Assembly: GCA_035547775.1 (NCBI GenBank)
Contig: DASZUC010000048.1
Location: 1-6,777, forward strand
Reading direction: 5' to 3'
DNA: 6,777 nt
DNA from: DASZUC01 sp035547775
Lineage (GTDB): Bacteria; Patescibacteriota; Saccharimonadia; Saccharimonadales; UBA4665
Under the pieces are notes generated by a model. It searched no databases. It had not been told where the DNA came from and saw only the letters and a list, made by a program, of their open reading frames with translations. This document shows, in pieces, positions 4,199-6,777 of the stretch; the first letter of the stretch is position 1, and every line of letters begins with the position of its first letter. The translations under genes and the position numbers were made by a program.

Positions 4199-6099
4199 AG
4201 CGTGTTGACCATTTCGGCATGGCTCCAGACCAGCGGCGTCACACCCAATGGTGAGGCGTTTTCTGGGTCAAATTGTTCACTCAGTACACCGCTAGGTAGT
4301 TCTCGGGCCAGTGCCCACTTCAGCAGCTCTTTGGCGCCCTCTACGTTGCCAACGGTGTTGTAGTACTGAGCTAACCACAGCGTGCTCACAATCCAGGGAT
4401 TGCCGATGAATTGGCGCTTGGTGAGGAAATAATTATCATTTTCGTAGCGAAGAACTCCTCCTGAAGGTGAGGTGTTCAGGATACGCTGCTCGACATGCTT
4501 GGCTGTGCTGGTGAGGCGATCATCATCTAAAGGCAGCCCAGCGTACATAAAAGGCCCGTACAGACTAGAGATATCTAAGGTGTTATCTAGTTGAATATCA
4601 CCGTTTTCAAGCAGCAGGAGGCCCTTAATAAAGTAGCCCTCAGCGTGGTAGAGCTTATCTAGATTGCCGCGGATGCTATCAGCCGTTTTGGCCCAGCGTA
4701 CTGCATCATCTGGGGCTTCAACCAGCGTAGCCAGCTTGGCGGCTGTTTCCAGGCCTGCGATTACCGTACAAACAGTATAGGTAGTGGTGAGGAACTTTTC
4801 CTCCCAGAGGTCATAACTGGCGTGTGGCAAGCCCGTAGCCTCATCAATAAAGCGGCACATAAAGTTGGCGGCTGGTGAAATAAAGGTGTGGTAGAGGTTC
4901 TCAATGTAGGTTTTGTCCTGGCTGGCTTCGTAAAATTCACCAATCATGAACAGTACACCAGCGGTTTCATCTTCCTGAATCGCCAATTCGCGACGGCGAC
5001 CGTGGACCAAGGGGTGCCACGTGCTGCCAATAGCTCGGTCAGGCTGATATTTGTGCATTAAGTAGCCATCACGGTGCATGGTATCGCGAGCAAATTCAAA
5101 GAAAGCTTTGGCTTCGTCGAAGTGACCCAACCGAATGAGGGGCCATAAAGCGTAGGCTGCGTCACGGGGCCAGCAGTAGCAATAATAGTCACGGCCGAAG
5201 TTAAAGATGCTAGAATCACCACTGGCTAGTACACTCCCGCGTTCATCACAGTGGGCTTTAATGATCAGTAAGCTGTGCTGCAGGCTTAAGCGATGGAATT
5301 CTGGTAAACTAACGTCGTTGCCTAGTAACCAGCGCTGCCAATGCTCGCGGGTATAGCTCAAACGTTCAGCCAGAGGAGCTTGTTTATAGGTGGCATGAAT
5401 AGCTTCGGCGTCATTCTGGCTGGCAGCCGCCACAATCCAATAATCAACCGTCGTACTTTCATGAGCCGCTAAAGGACTGCGAAAGCGTAATACACTGTCA
5501 ACTCCACCGTGCTCCACCGCGTTTTCAGACAGTTCACCGTCTTCAGCATCTAAGTAAGTGCCAGCTTTACCTTCAATGCCGTAGTTGCCAACAGCGTACT
5601 GGTCAAAATCTTCGCCGTTGGTGAAACGACCAGCAATCAGCAAACAGTAACGACCCTTGTAATCAAGAATGTAGTTGTCGTCTGGCACGTAAATGGCGGT
5701 GTCGGCTCGGCCCGCGCGTGAAATCTGAAAGACTTGGTGCATAAACAGGCGTACGTCACGCTCGTGGTCGGCTTCATTGGTAAGTGTAATCTGGCGTAAG
5801 AGGGCATTGTACTCACTGTCGACGCAATCTTGTAGGTGCAAACTGAGACCTAAAGCCGCAGAACGCAAATGAATGTTGCTGATCAGTGCATCGGGCTCAA
5901 AATCTACCTGAATTTCCCACGAGCCATCGTCGGTCCAACTGAATTGACCATCGACCCAGAGACCAATCTTATGCTGAGAGGAACGAGCGTTAGTAAGATT
6001 TTCAAGACCCACGTATGGGTAGTAAAAGTCGTGTACCAGGCCACTCTCGTCGAGGCCGACAAATAGCTGACCATTACTTAGAACAACCGGTCGTCCCAT
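4168..6099 (-). CDS. Glycoside hydrolase family 15 protein, glucoamylase-type
   Basis: A complete 643-residue enzyme, of normal length for the prokaryotic GH15 type. The family removes glucose from the non-reducing ends of alpha-1,4-glucans by inversion; some members are trehalases or glucodextranases. The N-terminal beta-sandwich (about 1-255) starts with NGQLFVGLDESG (9-20) and FYYPYVG (25-31), typical of the archaeal/bacterial type. The (alpha/alpha)6 barrel follows (about 265-640), with the substrate-binding CWPRDAAY (309-316) and QEDETA (375-380). The catalytic acid is predicted as Glu433 in YDLWEE (429-434), and the base as Glu608 in LSEQFDP (606-612), followed by GVTPLVWSHAE. Both glutamates are intact. 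No signal peptide is present, so it should act in the cytoplasm on stored or imported glucan. The start ATG has a good Shine-Dalgarno site and lies 19 bp after the GH57 stop, so the two form an operon. Confidence 0.93.
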   Translation of the reverse strand: MGRPVVLSNGQLFVGLDESGLVHDFYYPYVGLENLTNARSSQHKIGLWVDGQFSWTDDGSWEIQVDFEPDALISNIHLRSAALGLSLHLQDCVDSEYNALLRQITLTNEADHERDVRLFMHQVFQISRAGRADTAIYVPDDNYILDYKGRYCLLIAGRFTNGEDFDQYAVGNYGIEGKAGTYLDAEDGELSENAVEHGGVDSVLRFRSPLAAHESTTVDYWIVAAASQNDAEAIHATYKQAPLAERLSYTREHWQRWLLGNDVSLPEFHRLSLQHSLLIIKAHCDERGSVLASGDSSIFNFGRDYYCYCWPRDAAYALWPLIRLGHFDEAKAFFEFARDTMHRDGYLMHKYQPDRAIGSTWHPLVHGRRRELAIQEDETAGVLFMIGEFYEASQDKTYIENLYHTFISPAANFMCRFIDEATGLPHASYDLWEEKFLTTTYTVCTVIAGLETAAKLATLVEAPDDAVRWAKTADSIRGNLDKLYHAEGYFIKGLLLLENGDIQLDNTLDISSLYGPFMYAGLPLDDDRLTSTAKHVEQRILNTSPSGGVLRYENDNYFLTKRQFIGNPWIVSTLWLAQYYNTVGNVEGAKELLKWALARELPSGVLSEQFDPENASPLGVTPLVWSHAEMVNTLLDLSKSSDS

Positions 6100-6104
6100 T
6101 ATTT

Positions 6105-6115
6105 CCCACCCTCTT
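6105..6115 (-). promoter_or_regulatory. Shine-Dalgarno site of the GH15 gene
   Basis: On the minus strand AAGAGGGTGGG lies 5 bp before the ATG at 6099. It is among the strongest ribosome-binding sites in the window and fixes the start of an internal operon gene, in contrast to the leaderless plus-strand genes. Confidence 0.7.
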
Positions 6116-6118
6116 TTC

Positions 6119-6777
6119 TCATAGCGCGGCGCCTTCTTCCCCCAAACGATAGCGAAGATCGTGGTAGGCGTTCATGAAGTTAATATAGGCCTCGTACGGC
6201 GTGTCATAGGGGCTAAAGTAGGCGTGCACATCGCCGTCGCTGAACCACTTGGTGCACATATAGTAAAAATGATCGGAAGTCTGTAATTTGCGCCAATCTT
6301 CAATCAGCTGCAGATCACCGGTGTGAATAATGCGGTCCTGGAGATCGTACAAGGACTGAATGGCCGTGGTTTGGAGTGCATTGCCTAGCCAAGCGGTTAG
6401 ATCGCGCTCAGTATCGGCCCAGGTGACTGTTTCGGGCATGTCGATCTGATCAACCGGATTGAACGTGTCAGCAACTTCGCTAACGGTCATAAAGTGGTGA
6501 CCTTCGCCCTTTAGCCACTCACCAGGTAAGTGTTCGAGGAAATCGAAGACGCCGGAAGCTTCCCATTGGTGCTCACCGAAGGTTTCGTAGTCCATGAATA
6601 GGTTGAAGTTAGTGGCATTCATGTCTTGAGCCATCCAATGAGTAAACTTGTCGGCGGTAAGGGGCCAACCCTCCCAATCCCGATTACCAAAACGAAAAGC
6701 GATATCATCGCTTAAACGGTAGTTTTTGAGGAGAAGTCGGATTTGATTGGTATAGGTTGGCCGGTAGACAAAGTTCG
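6119..6777 (-). CDS. Glycoside hydrolase family 57 protein (alpha-amylase type), C-terminal part
   Basis: The frame is open to the window edge, giving 218 visible residues; the ATG at 6634 is internal, since matching family sequence continues upstream of it. Near the visible N-terminus LSDDIAFRFGNRDWEGWPLT (residues 21-40) fits the region before conserved sequence 4 of GH57 alpha-amylases. It is followed by LFMDYETFGEHQW (59-71), that motif itself, whose Asp62 (codon at 6590-6592) is the expected acid/base. The nucleophile glutamate lies in the missing N-terminal part. The remaining C-terminal region (about 75-218) is helical and matches the domain after the catalytic barrel. GH57 enzymes include retaining alpha-amylases, 4-alpha-glucanotransferases and branching enzymes; exact specificity cannot be read from this part. 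It is the upstream partner of the GH15 gene, a pairing also known in Methanocaldococcus (MJ1610/MJ1611), which suggests joint breakdown of an intracellular alpha-glucan. Confidence 0.9.
   Translation of the reverse strand, partial: NFVYRPTYTNQIRLLLKNYRLSDDIAFRFGNRDWEGWPLTADKFTHWMAQDMNATNFNLFMDYETFGEHQWEASGVFDFLEHLPGEWLKGEGHHFMTVSEVADTFNPVDQIDMPETVTWADTERDLTAWLGNALQTTAIQSLYDLQDRIIHTGDLQLIEDWRKLQTSDHFYYMCTKWFSDGDVHAYFSPYDTPYEAYINFMNAYHDLRYRLGEEGAAL

Noticed and set aside
5869..6066. Plus-strand 65-codon frame inside the GH15 gene
   Set aside because: It is antisense to a conserved GH15 domain, with no start signals.
6119..6634. GH57 gene starting at the ATG at 6634 as a complete 171-residue protein
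   Set aside because: The frame remains open to 6777 and the upstream codons encode conserved GH57 sequence, so the gene is cut by the window edge.

Overview
The window looks like a chromosomal segment of a small-genome bacterium, most likely of the Candidate Phyla Radiation (Patescibacteria), Saccharibacteria-like. The grounds are indirect: divergent housekeeping proteins, compact gene packing, several genes without Shine-Dalgarno sequences, many unrecognised small proteins, and a GH15-GH57 polysaccharide-degrading gene pair. TGA, TAA and TAG all act as stops, so the UGA-as-glycine code of Gracilibacteria/SR1 does not apply. The phylum call is an inference, not a demonstration.

Layout. (1) 1-1255, plus strand: the 3' part of a clamp-loader delta-prime gene (holB), then a membrane-anchored TPR protein. 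(2) 1342-1725: a small protein with a Tat-like N-terminus and a second membrane-like helix. (3) 1739-2316: a tRNA operon, tRNA-Thr(UGU), tRNA-Tyr(GUA), tRNA-Thr(GGU), with its own promoter and a strong intrinsic terminator. The Thr-Tyr spacer carries an imperfect 47-bp direct repeat that includes the tRNA-Thr 3' end. (4) 2329-2466: a gene-free stretch with a near-consensus promoter, a short structured transcript, a possible 14-codon leader ORF and a perfect 13-bp terminator; this is the best candidate for something undescribed. (5) 2497-4182, plus strand: an unknown protein, a cysteine-free ribosomal protein L33 (rpmG) and a second unknown protein. The last two appear to start at or within a few bases of their transcription start (leaderless). 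(6) 4168-6777, minus strand: a GH57 alpha-amylase-type gene (cut by the window edge) followed 19 bp later by a complete GH15 glucoamylase-type gene, ending tail-to-tail over the unknown plus-strand gene with a 15-bp overlap.

How it fits together. The left part is information processing (replication clamp loading, tRNAs, a ribosomal protein). The right part is intracellular alpha-glucan breakdown: the GH57 enzyme would cut or rearrange internal alpha-1,4 links and the GH15 enzyme would release glucose from the ends. No mobile element, CRISPR array or phage gene was seen.
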